Source of the DNA: Oryzicola mucosus
GTDB lineage: Bacteria; Pseudomonadota; Alphaproteobacteria; Rhizobiales; Rhizobiaceae
Assembly: GCF_014534685.1 (NCBI RefSeq)
Contig: NZ_JACVVX010000006.1
Span: forward strand, 62,001-126,000
DNA: 64,000 nucleotides
Direction of reading: 5' to 3'
Under the pieces are notes generated by a model. It searched no databases. It saw only the letters and a list, made by a program, of their open reading frames with translations, and was not told the origin of the DNA. Positions 1 through 9,582 of the stretch are shown here, piece by piece. The position numbers and the translations under genes are program-made. How positions within the stretch are numbered: position 1 is the stretch's first letter; the number at the start of each line of letters is the position of its first letter.

Positions 1-2319
1 GTTGACCAGAGTCTGCTGGCCTGCGGCACCTCCCGAAGCACCGGCAACGCGATCATAGACCTTATTGTCCTGGTTCGGGATCACCGTGCCGCCAGGATTT
101 TCCGGCCGCACCTTGATCGGTGTGGTGTCTGCTCGGACGAGTGAGGGTTCGCCGCCATCGGAACCGCCGCCGAACGAGAAGGCGAATGCGCCGACGCCGC
201 CGATGATGGCGACAGCAGCGACGGCTGCGGCGAGCATCATGCCGCGACGCGACCGCGGCTCCTGCTCTCCGTATTCGGCATTCGACATCGATTCGTCGAA
301 ATCCGGATCGTAGTCGAGGTCGTCACTAGCCAGACTGTCGGTTGCAGGCGGAGTGGTGAACAGATCGTCGAAGTCGTAGGAACCCTGCTGTCCACTCGTC
401 GCCGAAGCGGCTGCGGATGGCTGCGCATGGGCAGATGAAGCAGCGTTGTCTGCAGACGCTGCAGGGCGGCGGTCATAGCTTGCTGCATAGCCCGCAGCCG
501 CGCCTGATGCCGCTGCGTAGACTTGCTGCGGCGGGGCAGCCGGCGTTTCCGGCGCCGTCATCTCGCCGATCAGATCGGCGAATTCGTTGTCGAAATCGTC
601 ATAGGGAGCAGCGGGCTGGGTCTCGTCCTTGAAGTCGATTTCCGGAATGTCGAGATCGTCGGCAAGGGCAACGGCCTGCTCCGGCACGTCCAATGTCTCG
701 ATTTCGGGCGCCTCTTCGAAGGTCGAAACGGCAGCAAGAAGTTCGGCCTCCAGGTCCTCCTGAACTTCGGCACCGAAATCCAGGTCCAGATCGAGATCGG
801 CAGACTGTTTAGCCACCGGCTCGATTGTCGGCACCTCGTAGGCAGCCGGCTCCTCCGCATGATAGGCCTCGGCCTCGACTTCCGGCTCCGCGTAAGAGGC
901 AGCGACAGGCGTGGCCATCGCCGCAACGGCTGGAGCGTAAGCGAGCTCATAAGACTGCTTTTCCGCAGCCGCCTCACTGCGCGGAGCAACCGGAGTGCTC
1001 AAGCCCCAGGCGCGCGCTGCGCCCGAACGCATGGAACTGAGAATACCGCCGGCGCGAACCGCAGGGGTCGGAGCCGGAGCAACCGCAGGCGCGACGTGCA
1101 CCGGCGCGACGACTTCCGGCTGAGATTGGATGGCATCGTCATCGAAAGACAGGTCGAAATCGTGATCTTCCGCGACAGGTTCGTGCATCGGCGTTTCGCC
1201 ATATGGCGCGGCATCGAGCGGGGTCAAATCCCATTCCGGCTCTTCGGCACCGACGACAGGCTCTTCGACCGAGACAGACGACTCATGGGCGGCGGCGACC
1301 GGCGCCAAATCGTCTTCGACATCGACTTCGAGATCCCAATCGAGATCGCTCAGGTCCGGCTCTGGCTGCATCACAGGCTGCGTTTCGACAATAGGCTGAA
1401 CAGCCTGTGGAGCCGACGCCGGCGAGGTCATATTGCCTAACAGCGCATTCAGTTCGTCTTCAAGGCTCTGCGACTGGGCAACCGGCGCAGCGACCGGAGC
1501 GGAAACGCTGGACGCAGTATAGGATTGCGCTTGCCACTGCGGCTCCACATCGACCGGCAGCACCGGTTCGCTCGATGCGGTTTCGCTTAGCTCGTCTTCG
1601 AAAGACGGCTCGACGGCGAAGTCGAAATCGTGGTCGTTTTCGGAGAAAGCAACTTCGCGGAGCGGCAGCTCGGGCTGCGGAGCATCTGCGGACTGATGGT
1701 CGGCATATTCAGAGTCGGGCTGCGCGGAAACGCTGAATTCCGGTTCATAACGCCGCTCGGTAACAGCCTCGTAACGCTCTTCGGAAACTGGGGCATAGCG
1801 CTCTTCAGCGACGGGCTCGAAGTCGTCAGACACTAAAGCGTCCTCGGCGAGCGCGGCATCGAAAGCATCGTCGAATGCAGCCACGGGCTCGTCAGCATAA
1901 TTTTGCTCGACCACGAAGTCCGCAGCCTGCGGCGGCAAATCCGCGACTGGCTCGCTGGGCTGCTGTAGCACCGGCTCAAGCGCCTCATCGAGAGTAGCGA
2001 ACTCGAAATCCGCAAAATCATCCTCGGCTGCTGACGCTTGCTGCGGCTCTACAAGCCGTGACTCCGGTTCGCGGTGATAGACCGCCGGCGCCGCGACAAA
2101 ATCGTCCTGCTGCCCGAAATCGCCAAGCAACTCTTTTTCGAGGTCGACATTATAGTCATCCTCGAAAGAAGGCTCGCGATTCGTTGATTCCACACCGGAG
2201 GACCGGGAAACCGGCTCGCGTGGGTCGAAACCCATGATGCGGGTCAGTTCGGCGAACGGATCGTCGTCTGCGACATCGTTGTTGCGATCGGCGATCTTAA
2301 ACTCGGTTCTATTTGCCAT
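1..2319 (-). CDS. SPOR-domain cell-envelope protein, N-terminal part (runs off the left edge)
   Basis: The reading frame is open from an ATG to the window edge, giving 773 codons without a stop. The first ~690 residues are acidic and rich in Glu, Asp, Ala and Pro, and look disordered. A single hydrophobic helix follows at about residues 690-715, preceded by Arg residues, and then a stretch reading KVRPENPGG and PNQDNKVYDRV. In rhizobia this linker type precedes a C-terminal SPOR domain, which binds denuded peptidoglycan at the division site; that domain would lie outside the window, so the name rests on family memory and on the position downstream of argS. The predicted topology is cytoplasmic N-terminus, one membrane pass and periplasmic C-terminus. 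The codons of the acidic region produce several long but meaningless antisense frames. Confidence 0.72.
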   Translation of the reverse strand, partial: MANRTEFKIADRNNDVADDDPFAELTRIMGFDPREPVSRSSGVESTNREPSFEDDYNVDLEKELLGDFGQQDDFVAAPAVYHREPESRLVEPQQASAAEDDFADFEFATLDEALEPVLQQPSEPVADLPPQAADFVVEQNYADEPVAAFDDAFDAALAEDALVSDDFEPVAEERYAPVSEERYEAVTERRYEPEFSVSAQPDSEYADHQSADAPQPELPLREVAFSENDHDFDFAVEPSFEDELSETASSEPVLPVDVEPQWQAQSYTASSVSAPVAAPVAQSQSLEDELNALLGNMTSPASAPQAVQPIVETQPVMQPEPDLSDLDWDLEVDVEDDLAPVAAAHESSVSVEEPVVGAEEPEWDLTPLDAAPYGETPMHEPVAEDHDFDLSFDDDAIQSQPEVVAPVHVAPAVAPAPTPAVRAGGILSSMRSGAARAWGLSTPVAPRSEAAAEKQSYELAYAPAVAAMATPVAASYAEPEVEAEAYHAEEPAAYEVPTIEPVAKQSADLDLDLDFGAEVQEDLEAELLAAVSTFEEAPEIETLDVPEQAVALADDLDIPEIDFKDETQPAAPYDDFDNEFADLIGEMTAPETPAAPPQQVYAAASGAAAGYAASYDRRPAASADNAASSAHAQPSAAASATSGQQGSYDFDDLFTTPPATDSLASDDLDYDPDFDESMSNAEYGEQEPRSRRGMMLAAAVAAVAIIGGVGAFAFSFGGGSDGGEPSLVRADTTPIKVRPENPGGTVIPNQDNKVYDRVAGASGGAAGQQTLVN

Positions 2320-2421
2320 TTTCTCCCGAACTCGCACTTTTTGGGGGACGCCACGGCGCCGCGCAAGGTTGGCCGATACCAGCGCAATGTGGGCAAAAGG
2401 TGACAGGGCGCCTCTGGTGGC

Positions 2422-4179
2422 TCAGCGCATTTCGGTCGGCGCATCCGCTCCGATCAACGCCAGGCCGGATGTGAGAACATCCGAAACAGCCTGCACCAGC
2501 CCGAGTCTGGCATGCGTCAATATTGGATCGTTAACCTTAACAAACCGTAAGTCCGGATCATCATTGCCACGATTATATTGTCCATGGAAGCTGCTGGCCA
2601 AGTCATAGAGGTAGAAGGCCAGCCGATGCGGCTCGCGAAACTGCGCCGCTGCCTCGATGAGACGCGGATATTCGGACAGCTTCTTGATCAGCCCTATCTC
2701 GCCTTCGTCGACCAACCGCTCACCCGCCGATTTCATGTCGGTACGGTCCGTCATGTCGCGGCCGAGTTGCTCGCCCGCCATACGGAAGATCGAGTGGCAA
2801 CGCGCCGAGGCGTATTGTACGTAGAAGACGGGGTTTTCCTTCGACTGCTCGGTCACCTTGGCAAAGTCGAAATCCAGCGGCTCGCTGTTCTTGCGATAAA
2901 GCATCATGAAGCGGATCGGATCCCGACCCACCTCTTCCACCGCTTCACGCAAGGTGACGAAGTCGCCGGAACGCTTGGACATCCGCACCGGCTCGCCGTT
3001 GCGGAATAGCTTGACGAGTTGGCAGAGCAGCACCGTCAACTCAACCTTCCCGTCGGTAACCGCCTTGTTGAGCGCCTCCATGCGCTTGACATAACCGCCG
3101 TGGTCGGCGCCGAGGATGAAAATGAGTTGTTCGAAGCCGCGCGCGACCTTGTCCTTCAGATAGGCAACATCCGCAGCGAAATAGGTGAAGGAGCCGTCCG
3201 ACTTGACCAGCGGCCGGTCGGCATCGTCGCCGACCTCGGTCGACCGGAACAATGTCTGCTCGCGGTCTTCCCAGTCGTCCGGCTTCTCGCCCTTGGGCGG
3301 CGGCAGCTTGCCCTTGTAGATGTGCCCTTTCAGCGTCAGATCGGTGATTGCCGAGCGGATCGCCATTGCATTGTCGGCATGCAGGCTGCGTTCGGAGAAA
3401 AATACTTCGTGCCGCACATTGAGCATCGCCAGATCCTCGCGGATCATGACCATCATAGCGGCAACGGTGCGGTCCTTGACCAGCGCCAGGGCCTCCTCTT
3501 CCGGCTTCTGCAGCAGGTCGCGGCCGAATTCCTCGGCCAGCGCCTGCCCGACGGGAACGAGATAGTCGCCCGGATAAAGACCGGCCGGAATTTCGCCGAT
3601 GTCGTCACCAAGCGCCTCGCGATAGCGCAGGAATGCCGAACGCCCGAGTACGGCGATCTGCGCGCCGGCGTCATTGATGTAGTATTCCTTGGTCACCTCA
3701 TAGCCGGCAAAGCCCAGCAGATTGGCGAGCGCATCGCCCACTACAGCGCCGCGGCAATGCCCGACATGCATCGGCCCAGTCGGGTTGGCCGAGACATACT
3801 CGACATTGACCTTCTTGCCGCCGCCGACTTTGGAGCGACCGAAATCCACTGCCTGATCGAGCATGCCGACGAGTTGCTTACGCCAGAACGCATCCTTCAG
3901 CCGCAGATTGACGAAGCCCGGACCTGCGATCTCGACGGCTGCGACATCGGCGTCGGTCTGCAACACCGCAGCAAGGCGTTCGGCCAGGGCACGCGGATTC
4001 TGTCCGGCCGGCTTGGCGAGCACCATGGCGGCATTGGTCGCCAGATCGCCATGTGACGCATCGCGCGGCGGTTCGACCGTGATACGGGACATGTCGAGCG
4101 CGCCGCCCTCTTTCGATTGCAGCTCAAGCGACTGTACGGCGTTTTTGATCCGCGCGCTGAAGTCGGCGAAGATGTTCAT
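2422..4179 (-). CDS. argS: Arginyl-tRNA synthetase
   Basis: This 585-residue class I aminoacyl-tRNA synthetase charges tRNA-Arg in the cytoplasm. The N-terminal Arg-tRNA-synthetase domain covers roughly residues 1-90. The HIGH-type signature [11 protein letters not shown] ends at residue 141, and the KMSKS-type loop appears as RMSKRSG. The C-terminal DALR anticodon-binding domain ends near the stop. Length is normal for the family. The ATG start gives the conserved MNIFADF beginning. It lies 81 bp downstream of dgt and 102 bp upstream of the SPOR-protein gene on the same strand, an order usual in rhizobia. A perfect short palindrome sits 42 bp before the start. Confidence 0.97.
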   Translation of the reverse strand: MNIFADFSARIKNAVQSLELQSKEGGALDMSRITVEPPRDASHGDLATNAAMVLAKPAGQNPRALAERLAAVLQTDADVAAVEIAGPGFVNLRLKDAFWRKQLVGMLDQAVDFGRSKVGGGKKVNVEYVSANPTGPMHVGHCRGAVVGDALANLLGFAGYEVTKEYYINDAGAQIAVLGRSAFLRYREALGDDIGEIPAGLYPGDYLVPVGQALAEEFGRDLLQKPEEEALALVKDRTVAAMMVMIREDLAMLNVRHEVFFSERSLHADNAMAIRSAITDLTLKGHIYKGKLPPPKGEKPDDWEDREQTLFRSTEVGDDADRPLVKSDGSFTYFAADVAYLKDKVARGFEQLIFILGADHGGYVKRMEALNKAVTDGKVELTVLLCQLVKLFRNGEPVRMSKRSGDFVTLREAVEEVGRDPIRFMMLYRKNSEPLDFDFAKVTEQSKENPVFYVQYASARCHSIFRMAGEQLGRDMTDRTDMKSAGERLVDEGEIGLIKKLSEYPRLIEAAAQFREPHRLAFYLYDLASSFHGQYNRGNDDPDLRFVKVNDPILTHARLGLVQAVSDVLTSGLALIGADAPTEMR

Positions 4180-4220
4180 GGCAGGCTTTCTTACGATTTC
4201 TCAGTCAGCGACATCTACCA

Positions 4221-4238
4221 ATGTTGATTGTTCAACAT
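4221..4238. repeat. Palindrome in the argS leader
   Basis: ATGTTGA and TCAACAT form a perfect 7-bp inverted repeat around a 4-base spacer, in the 81-bp gap between dgt and argS. It could be an operator or a weak leader hairpin. Nothing in the sequence identifies a binding protein. Confidence 0.35.
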
Positions 4239-4260
4239 AAGGTTGATTTCAGCGCTGCGC

Positions 4261-5481
4261 CTAACTCAAATCCGGCGTCCGGTCAAACAGACGTCGGTGC
4301 TCCTTGACGGCATAGGTGTCGGTCATCCCAGCCAGGAAGTCGGCGACATGGCGTGCCTTGACCTTGTCCTCGGCGCGATCGAGCCCTTCTCGCCAGCCTT
4401 CCGGCATCTCGCGGGGATCAGCCATGTAGGTTTCGAAAAGATCGCGGACGATGCTGTCGGCATTCTGGCGGACGCGCATCACCTGAGAGTGGCGGTAGAG
4501 ACTGCGATAGAGGAAGACCTTGAGTTCCTTTTCCGCCTCGCGCATGCGCGGCGAGAACCCAACGATCATCTGGCCCGCATTCCGGACATCGTCAGCACTG
4601 CATGGCTTTACACGCTCAATATTGGCGGTGGCCATCGTGATGACGTCCTCGACCATGGCTGTGATCTGGCGGCGCATCAACTCGTGCCCGGCGCGCATGG
4701 GATCGAGTGTCGGATGTTTTTCACGCACCTTTGCCAGGATCGAAGCCGGCAAGGCCACCTCCCCGATCATGTCGAGGGTCAACAGGCCAGAGCGCAACCC
4801 GTCATCGATATCATGGGTGTTATAGGCGATATCGTCGGCAATGGCCGCGCATTGCGCCTCGAGGCTGGCGTAGCGATCAAGTTCGAGATCGAAGAGGGCG
4901 GAAAAATCGCGGATAGCCTGCGGCACGGGGCCGCGAAGTCCCTTGCCGCTTTTGTCGGTCAGCGGGCCATTGTGCTTGACCAGTCCCTCCAACGTCTCCC
5001 ATGTCAGGTTGAGCCCGTCGAAATCGGCATAGCGGCTCTCCAGCTTGGTGACCACGCGCAGCGACTGCGCATTGTGATCGAAACCGCCCCACGCCGCCAT
5101 CTTGTCGTTCAGCGCGTCCTCGCCAGTGTGACCGAAGGCGGTGTGGCCAAAATCGTGAACCAGCGCTATCGCCTCGGCCAAATCCTCGTCCAGCCGAAGC
5201 GCTCGTGCCAGGGCGCGGGCAATCTGCGCGACCTCGATCGTATGGGTCAGCCGTGTGCGATAGTGGTCGCCCTCATGCGCCACGAAGACCTGGGTCTTGT
5301 GTTTGAGCCTGCGAAAAGCGGTGGAGTGAATGATGCGGTCACGGTCGCGCTGAAACGGCGTGCGTGTCGGGCTTTCGTCCTCGTCGACGAAGCGCCCGCG
5401 CGTAGCGGCCGGATCACAAGCATAGGGCGCACGCGGCCGATAGCCGAAGCCGATGTCGCCGAGTTTGCGCCGTTGGTCCAT
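4261..5481 (-). CDS. dgt: Deoxyguanosinetriphosphate triphosphohydrolase-like protein (dNTPase)
   Basis: HD-superfamily phosphohydrolase of 406 residues, predicted to cleave dNTPs to deoxynucleoside and triphosphate. The first metal-binding His lies in [10 protein letters not shown] and the HD pair in [13 protein letters not shown]. The GRF...[18 protein letters not shown] stretch near the N-terminus is typical of the Dgt-like type 2 subfamily. An upstream in-frame extension of 46 codons exists but would overlap the divergent erpA gene. The ATG giving MDQRRKLG is preceded by a purine-rich GGCAGGGAC and matches the usual length of the family, so it was chosen. Physiological substrate preference cannot be read from the sequence. 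Confidence 0.94.
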   Translation of the reverse strand: MDQRRKLGDIGFGYRPRAPYACDPAATRGRFVDEDESPTRTPFQRDRDRIIHSTAFRRLKHKTQVFVAHEGDHYRTRLTHTIEVAQIARALARALRLDEDLAEAIALVHDFGHTAFGHTGEDALNDKMAAWGGFDHNAQSLRVVTKLESRYADFDGLNLTWETLEGLVKHNGPLTDKSGKGLRGPVPQAIRDFSALFDLELDRYASLEAQCAAIADDIAYNTHDIDDGLRSGLLTLDMIGEVALPASILAKVREKHPTLDPMRAGHELMRRQITAMVEDVITMATANIERVKPCSADDVRNAGQMIVGFSPRMREAEKELKVFLYRSLYRHSQVMRVRQNADSIVRDLFETYMADPREMPEGWREGLDRAEDKVKARHVADFLAGMTDTYAVKEHRRLFDRTPDLS

Positions 5482-5551
5482 GTCCCTGCCGGTTGACTTG
5501 CCTGTCTGTCGTTCATACCTATGATCGGAATCCAAAAGCAAGGTGACTGCC

Positions 5552-5899
5552 ATGGGCGCGGATGTGAAGACGAGCATGAAGGTGGATGTGACCGATGCCG
5601 CGGCGCGGCGCATCGCCAAGATCGTCGCCGGCGAGCCCGGTAAGTCGGCGTTGCGCGTATCGGTCGAAGGCGGTGGCTGCTCCGGTTTTTCCTACAAATT
5701 TGACCTGGTCTCAGGCAGCAACGACGACGACATCGTCATCGAAAAGGACGGCGCCACCGTGCTTATCGATGATCTCTCTGTCGTTTACATGGGCGGTTCG
5801 GTGATTGATTTCGTTGACGACCTTATGGGTCAGTCGTTCCAGATCAAGAACCCGAACGCTGTCGCATCCTGCGGCTGCGGCACCAGCTTCTCCATCTGA
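5552..5899 (+). CDS. erpA: Iron-sulfur cluster insertion protein ErpA (HesB/IscA family)
   Basis: A-type Fe-S carrier of 115 residues that delivers clusters to apoproteins. The three conserved cysteines are present: C43 in GGGCSGF, and C107 and C109 in the C-terminal CGCG motif. Length fits the family. A GTG lies in frame three codons upstream, but the ATG preceded by AAGGTG at good spacing is preferred. The gene is divergent from dgt, with a 70-bp shared promoter region, and xthA follows 9 bp downstream on the same strand, suggesting cotranscription. Confidence 0.93.
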   Translation: MGADVKTSMKVDVTDAAARRIAKIVAGEPGKSALRVSVEGGGCSGFSYKFDLVSGSNDDDIVIEKDGATVLIDDLSVVYMGGSVIDFVDDLMGQSFQIKNPNAVASCGCGTSFSI

Positions 5900-5908
5900 G
5901 CCGCGGGG

Positions 5909-6700
5909 ATGAAGATCGTCACGTGGAACATCAATGGCATCAAGGCGCGCATTGAGAATCTCCTGATCTGGCTGAAGGAAAGCGATCCGGACATCGTCTG
6001 CCTGCAGGAAATCAAGAGTGTAGACGAGCAATTTCCACGTCTTGAGATCGAAGCGCTTGGCTACAATGTCGAGACGCACGGGCAGAAGGGCTTCAATGGC
6101 GTCGCAATTCTGTCGAAGCTCCCTTTCGACGAGGTCAATCGCGGCCTTCCCGGCGACGATAGCGACGAACAGGCACGTTTCATCGAAGGCGTGTTCTCGA
6201 CCGAAAAAGGCGTTTTGCGAGTCGTTTCGCTCTATCTGCCCAACGGCAATCCACTGGGCACGGAGAAATTTCCCTACAAGCTGTCATGGATGGCGCGGCT
6301 AGAAGCCTGGGCCAAGGAACGGCTGGCGCTCGAAGAGCCATTGGTGCTTGCCGGCGACTACAATGTCATCCCAGAAGCCGCCGATGCTCGCTTTCCCCAA
6401 CAGTGGGTCAATGACGCCCTGTTTCAGCCGGAGACCCGCCAAGCTTTTCGGCGGCTTGAACATCTTGGCTTTACTGAAGCCCTTCGCATGGCGAGCGACT
6501 CGCCAGAAATCTACACGTTCTGGGACTATCAGGCCGGCGCCTGGCAGAAGAACAACGGCATCCGTATCGACCATCTGATGCTGTCGCCGGAGGCTGCCGA
6601 CCGTTTTTCATCCATATCAGTCGAAAAGCATGTTCGAGCCTGGGAAAAGCCCTCCGACCATGTGCCTGTGGCCGTGGAACTGGCGTTTGTGCCGGCCTGA
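5909..6700 (+). CDS. xthA: Exodeoxyribonuclease III
   Basis: Endonuclease/exonuclease/phosphatase-fold enzyme of 263 residues acting as AP endonuclease and 3'-5' exonuclease in base-excision repair. Signature blocks are visible in order: MKIVTWNINGIKAR at the N-terminus, the metal-binding Glu in VCLQEIK, the catalytic AGDYNVIP, and the C-terminal IDHLMLSP and PSDHVPV with the catalytic His. The ATG follows a GGGG ribosome-binding stretch, 9 bp after erpA. The gene converges on exoR with about 100 bp between them and no clear terminator. Confidence 0.96.
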   Translation: MKIVTWNINGIKARIENLLIWLKESDPDIVCLQEIKSVDEQFPRLEIEALGYNVETHGQKGFNGVAILSKLPFDEVNRGLPGDDSDEQARFIEGVFSTEKGVLRVVSLYLPNGNPLGTEKFPYKLSWMARLEAWAKERLALEEPLVLAGDYNVIPEAADARFPQQWVNDALFQPETRQAFRRLEHLGFTEALRMASDSPEIYTFWDYQAGAWQKNNGIRIDHLMLSPEAADRFSSISVEKHVRAWEKPSDHVPVAVELAFVPA

Positions 6701-6803
6701 AGCGCCAACTTAACGCAAAGCGCTAGTCGTCGCCGTTCGAAACAGCACGAAGAAGCTTCACCAACAGTTTGATTTGCTTATTATCGCCACGCAGATTGGC
6801 GCG

Positions 6804-7625
6804 TCAGTCCGCCGAACCGCGCGTCAGAAGATCGCCCGCCAGGGATATCGCAGTGCGGCGGTCGTCCTCGCCGGCAAGCGCGAAAGCCTCTTCCTGCATG
6901 TTGCGGATCCAGGGCTGGTCGCCTGGGGCCGCCCGGTCGAGTGCTGCCGTCATCATGGCAAGCCCGCGAACAACCTTTCCACTCTGGAACAGCAGATTGC
7001 CAAGCGTCGCCTGAGCGCCGGCATGACCTTTTTCAGCGGCAAGCTGCAGCCAACGTGCAGCCTGCTTGGCGCTCGCCTTTACACCCTCGCCGTTGAGGAA
7101 AATCTTACCCATCTCGAACTGGGCATTCGGATTGCGATAGTTCGCGGCGGCCCGCATGTAATATTCCTGCGCAAGACCGGGATTGGGCTTCACCGCCGTT
7201 CCGGCAATGCCCTTGCGGGAATAGTCGCCAAGCGCCATCAGCGCATCGGAAATATAGCTTTCCTCAGGCGAGCCGACCTCGACGTCCTGATTGGCGATCT
7301 CGCTGAAGAATTTGTAGGCTTCATAATCGTCGCGGGCGACGCCATCGCCTTCCGCATACATGCGGGCAAGCTTCCATGTCGCACCGATCTGGCCGTTTTC
7401 GGCGGCATATTTATAGGCTTCGACTGCCTGATCCTTATGACCGTTCTTGTAGGCGGAGAAGCCAAACTGGAACACGGCCCATGGGCTGGACTGCGGCTTC
7501 ACATTGCCCGTCTTGTCGTCGAATACTTTTTCGTCAAAGGCGAACGCACCCACAGTACTTCCCGCCACCGAACCGAGGCAGACCGCAGCAAGCGCCGATA
7601 TTCTTACCAACTCACTTATGCGCAT
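6804..7625 (-). CDS. exoR: Periplasmic regulator ExoR (Sel1-repeat protein)
   Basis: Sel1/TPR-like repeat protein of 273 residues with a signal peptide ending AFA at about residue 29. Sequence blocks such as VKPQSSPWAVFQ, AVEAYKYAAENG, the Sel1 units (GATWKLARMYAEGDGV, AQFEMGKIFLNGEGV, GHAGAQATLGNLLFQ) and the C-terminal QEEAFALAGEDDRRTAI resemble Sinorhizobium ExoR from memory. There ExoR binds and inhibits the sensor kinase ExoS in the periplasm, holding down the ExoS-ChvI response that controls succinoglycan, motility and acid response. That role is inferred here; exoS and chvI are not in the window. A roughly 330-bp leader without genes precedes it. Confidence 0.87.
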   Translation of the reverse strand: MRISELVRISALAAVCLGSVAGSTVGAFAFDEKVFDDKTGNVKPQSSPWAVFQFGFSAYKNGHKDQAVEAYKYAAENGQIGATWKLARMYAEGDGVARDDYEAYKFFSEIANQDVEVGSPEESYISDALMALGDYSRKGIAGTAVKPNPGLAQEYYMRAAANYRNPNAQFEMGKIFLNGEGVKASAKQAARWLQLAAEKGHAGAQATLGNLLFQSGKVVRGLAMMTAALDRAAPGDQPWIRNMQEEAFALAGEDDRRTAISLAGDLLTRGSAD

Positions 7626-7950
7626 AGCAGTGTGTTTCTTCCGACCCGCCCGGAGACACGATCCGAACGCAACGCAAAGGCATCATTTGCCCTACGTTTC
7701 GCCTCGTTCCGATCCTGCTGCCACATCACGTCTGTCTTCATCCTGCCGCTGTATTGCGGACTGCCCTGCCCCTTTTGGGACCTTCATAATAGATCACTTG
7801 GGTGCGACCGGTTTATGGCGGGAAAGGGGCAATTTCCATGCCTCGGACTGTAGCCCAGCGCATGTTCAGAAACTGTTGCGGATTCATCACAAATCTTCAC
7901 CAGCAGTTTGAGGAAAACTTTACGACCGCAAACGGCGCCCTAAGCAGCAA
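7626..7950. other. Non-coding region upstream of exoR
   Basis: About 325 bp between the exoR start and the terminator of the upstream porin gene. No convincing reading frame is present on either strand, and no clear -35/-10 pair could be assigned. It must hold the exoR promoter because the neighbouring transcript ends at the hairpin just beyond. A small RNA cannot be excluded. Confidence 0.4.
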
Positions 7951-7951
7951 C

Positions 7952-7977
7952 AAAAAAGCCGGGCAGAGCCCGGCTTT
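7952..7977 (-). terminator. Rho-independent terminator of the FadL-type porin gene
   Basis: The stem GCCGGGC/GCCCGGC has a 3-base loop, extended by AAA/TTT pairs and followed on the minus strand by a run of six T. It lies 20 bp after the porin stop codon. Confidence 0.85.
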
Positions 7978-7997
7978 GAGTTCGACTTGGGAGGTTG

Positions 7998-9245
7998 TTA
8001 CCATTTAACCTTGAGCGTGGCGGACAATGCGCTGACGAGATCGTTGTCGAAATCGTAGGTGGCTTCACCGCCAAAGGTGTTGCCATCGATGGTGATGGGG
8101 GCTGCGGAGCCGCTTGTCAGTATGCCAAGTGCACCGCCGACGCGCATTTCCACATTCTGCGTCGGAGCGTAAGCGACACCGCCACTAACCGTCCAAGTGT
8201 CCGTCTGGGCATTCAAGCCCGTCGTGGTACCACGATCCCAGGTGATCGCCGCAGACGCACTCCATTGATCGTTGAACTTATGTCCGATGCCGCCGGAAAC
8301 AGTCCAGCCATCACGGTAGAGAAGATCGAGGGAGGTAAGGAAGCCCGCGCCTTTATACGAACAGGAAAGCCCAGCGGCCTGGATTGCGGTAGAGCAAAAG
8401 CTCACGATACCCAATTGGCTCCAGTCTACCCATTTTACGGAACCAAAAGCCAGCCAATCAGGAGCAATACCGGACTGAATTTTGAATTCGAGAGACTGCG
8501 GCATCTTCTGAGTGCCGAAGACATCGTAAACAACGCCGTTGACCTGAGACAGGTCCAACGTACCGGTGATGTCGCCCAAATCGACAGCACTGTTGTAGAC
8601 GAGGCTGGCCCGCAACGCGATGTCAGTGATTTCATAAGCAGCGCCAATACGCCAGCCCACGCCGTCGCCTTCAAGCTCCAACTTGCCGATGCCATTGCCA
8701 GGAACGGCAAAATCCGGTGCCACTTGCCTAATTTTGAAACCGCTCACCTCTTGGTAGAAAACACCGCCGAGAATGCGGAACTGCCCTTGACCGGCATCCA
8801 TTTTATAGGAGCAGGTCGCAGCATAGTTGTTGCTCTCGATCTTGGTTTCGATGTTGTCGTTCGCACCGGCCCAGTTGGCGCCTGGATTTGTGTGAACACC
8901 CCAAGGCTGGGAATAGTCGGCCATGCAATCGAAACCGCCGCCAATGGTAGCTTTAAAACCGACGCGAGGAACCCAATAATTGCGAGTATCTCGAACACCA
9001 TCGGTATCGCCACCGCCCAACCCGTCTGATCCAACGCCGTTCAACGGATTGATGTCGCGCACATTGTTGAACTTCCGGTTCGGCATCACATAAGCGCCTG
9101 TAACTTCGCCTGCGAAAGGTGATGCGTCGAACAAAAGGTCGACGTTGTAGCCACCGCGTTCCAGGCCACCCGCGTTTGAAGCCGCAGCCATAGACAGGGT
9201 GATCGCCGTTGCCCCCAACAGCACAAACATACGTGAAGTCTTCAT
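7998..9245 (-). CDS. OmpP1/FadL-family outer-membrane transporter
   Basis: Predicted outer-membrane beta-barrel of 415 residues related to FadL long-chain fatty-acid and hydrophobic-compound channels. The signal peptide is MKTSRMFVLLGATAITLSM..., cleaved near SNA. The mature part has alternating aromatic strands, and the chain ends in LKVKW; a terminal aromatic residue is usual for BAM-inserted barrels. A longer in-frame extension of 53 codons exists, but the ATG behind GGGGAGAGGGATTT has an excellent ribosome-binding site and starts the signal peptide. It is monocistronic, with its own terminator. The transported substrate is unknown. Confidence 0.85.
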   Translation of the reverse strand: MKTSRMFVLLGATAITLSMAAASNAGGLERGGYNVDLLFDASPFAGEVTGAYVMPNRKFNNVRDINPLNGVGSDGLGGGDTDGVRDTRNYWVPRVGFKATIGGGFDCMADYSQPWGVHTNPGANWAGANDNIETKIESNNYAATCSYKMDAGQGQFRILGGVFYQEVSGFKIRQVAPDFAVPGNGIGKLELEGDGVGWRIGAAYEITDIALRASLVYNSAVDLGDITGTLDLSQVNGVVYDVFGTQKMPQSLEFKIQSGIAPDWLAFGSVKWVDWSQLGIVSFCSTAIQAAGLSCSYKGAGFLTSLDLLYRDGWTVSGGIGHKFNDQWSASAAITWDRGTTTGLNAQTDTWTVSGGVAYAPTQNVEMRVGGALGILTSGSAAPITIDGNTFGGEATYDFDNDLVSALSATLKVKW

Positions 9246-9582
9246 AAATCCCTCTCCCCGGAGTACTGACGAGGATGTTGTGCGATTTTTTGCAAAACGC
9301 GCAACCGGCATTTGTAACCTGAATAGAGCCGTCAAGTTCAACTCGACATCAGATCCACCAGCCGAGCGGCAATAAAAGGTGGAAATGAGCCGGATTTGAA
9401 CCAAACAAAGCTAATTTCGAAGCTGTTTTGAAAGCGATTGCGGCGAAAACGGCCGATTTACCGACTGCCGTGGTCCAATGTAACATTAGGGCAACAAATG
9501 GGCAGAAAGAGGTCTGGATCATGCCTGCCCCAACGGAACAAGGCGGGATTCGGACCGCTGATACGGTCCGAATCGTCGCTCT
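9246..9582. other. Intergenic region between valS and the FadL-type porin
   Basis: A 337-bp region without a credible gene. Its right part must contain the promoter of the porin gene; a CTTGAC hexamer occurs on the minus strand at 9331-9336 but has no good -10 at standard spacing. Its left part holds the inverted repeat that follows valS. Confidence 0.4.
9547..9574 (-). terminator. Perfect 11-bp inverted repeat after valS, possible terminator
   Basis: GATTCGGACCG and CGGTCCGAATC form a perfect stem around a 6-base loop, 8 bp past the valS stop codon. No T-run follows on the minus strand, so this is either a weak terminator or an mRNA 3'-end stabilising hairpin. Confidence 0.5.

Noticed and set aside
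523-1440. A 305-codon plus-strand frame
   Set aside because: Arg-rich shadow of the acidic SPOR-protein region on the other strand; no family resemblance.
4228-5496. A 422-codon plus-strand frame and a similar 345-codon one at 3019-4056
   Set aside because: Both run antisense to dgt and argS, whose catalytic motifs are clear. High GC explains the long frames.
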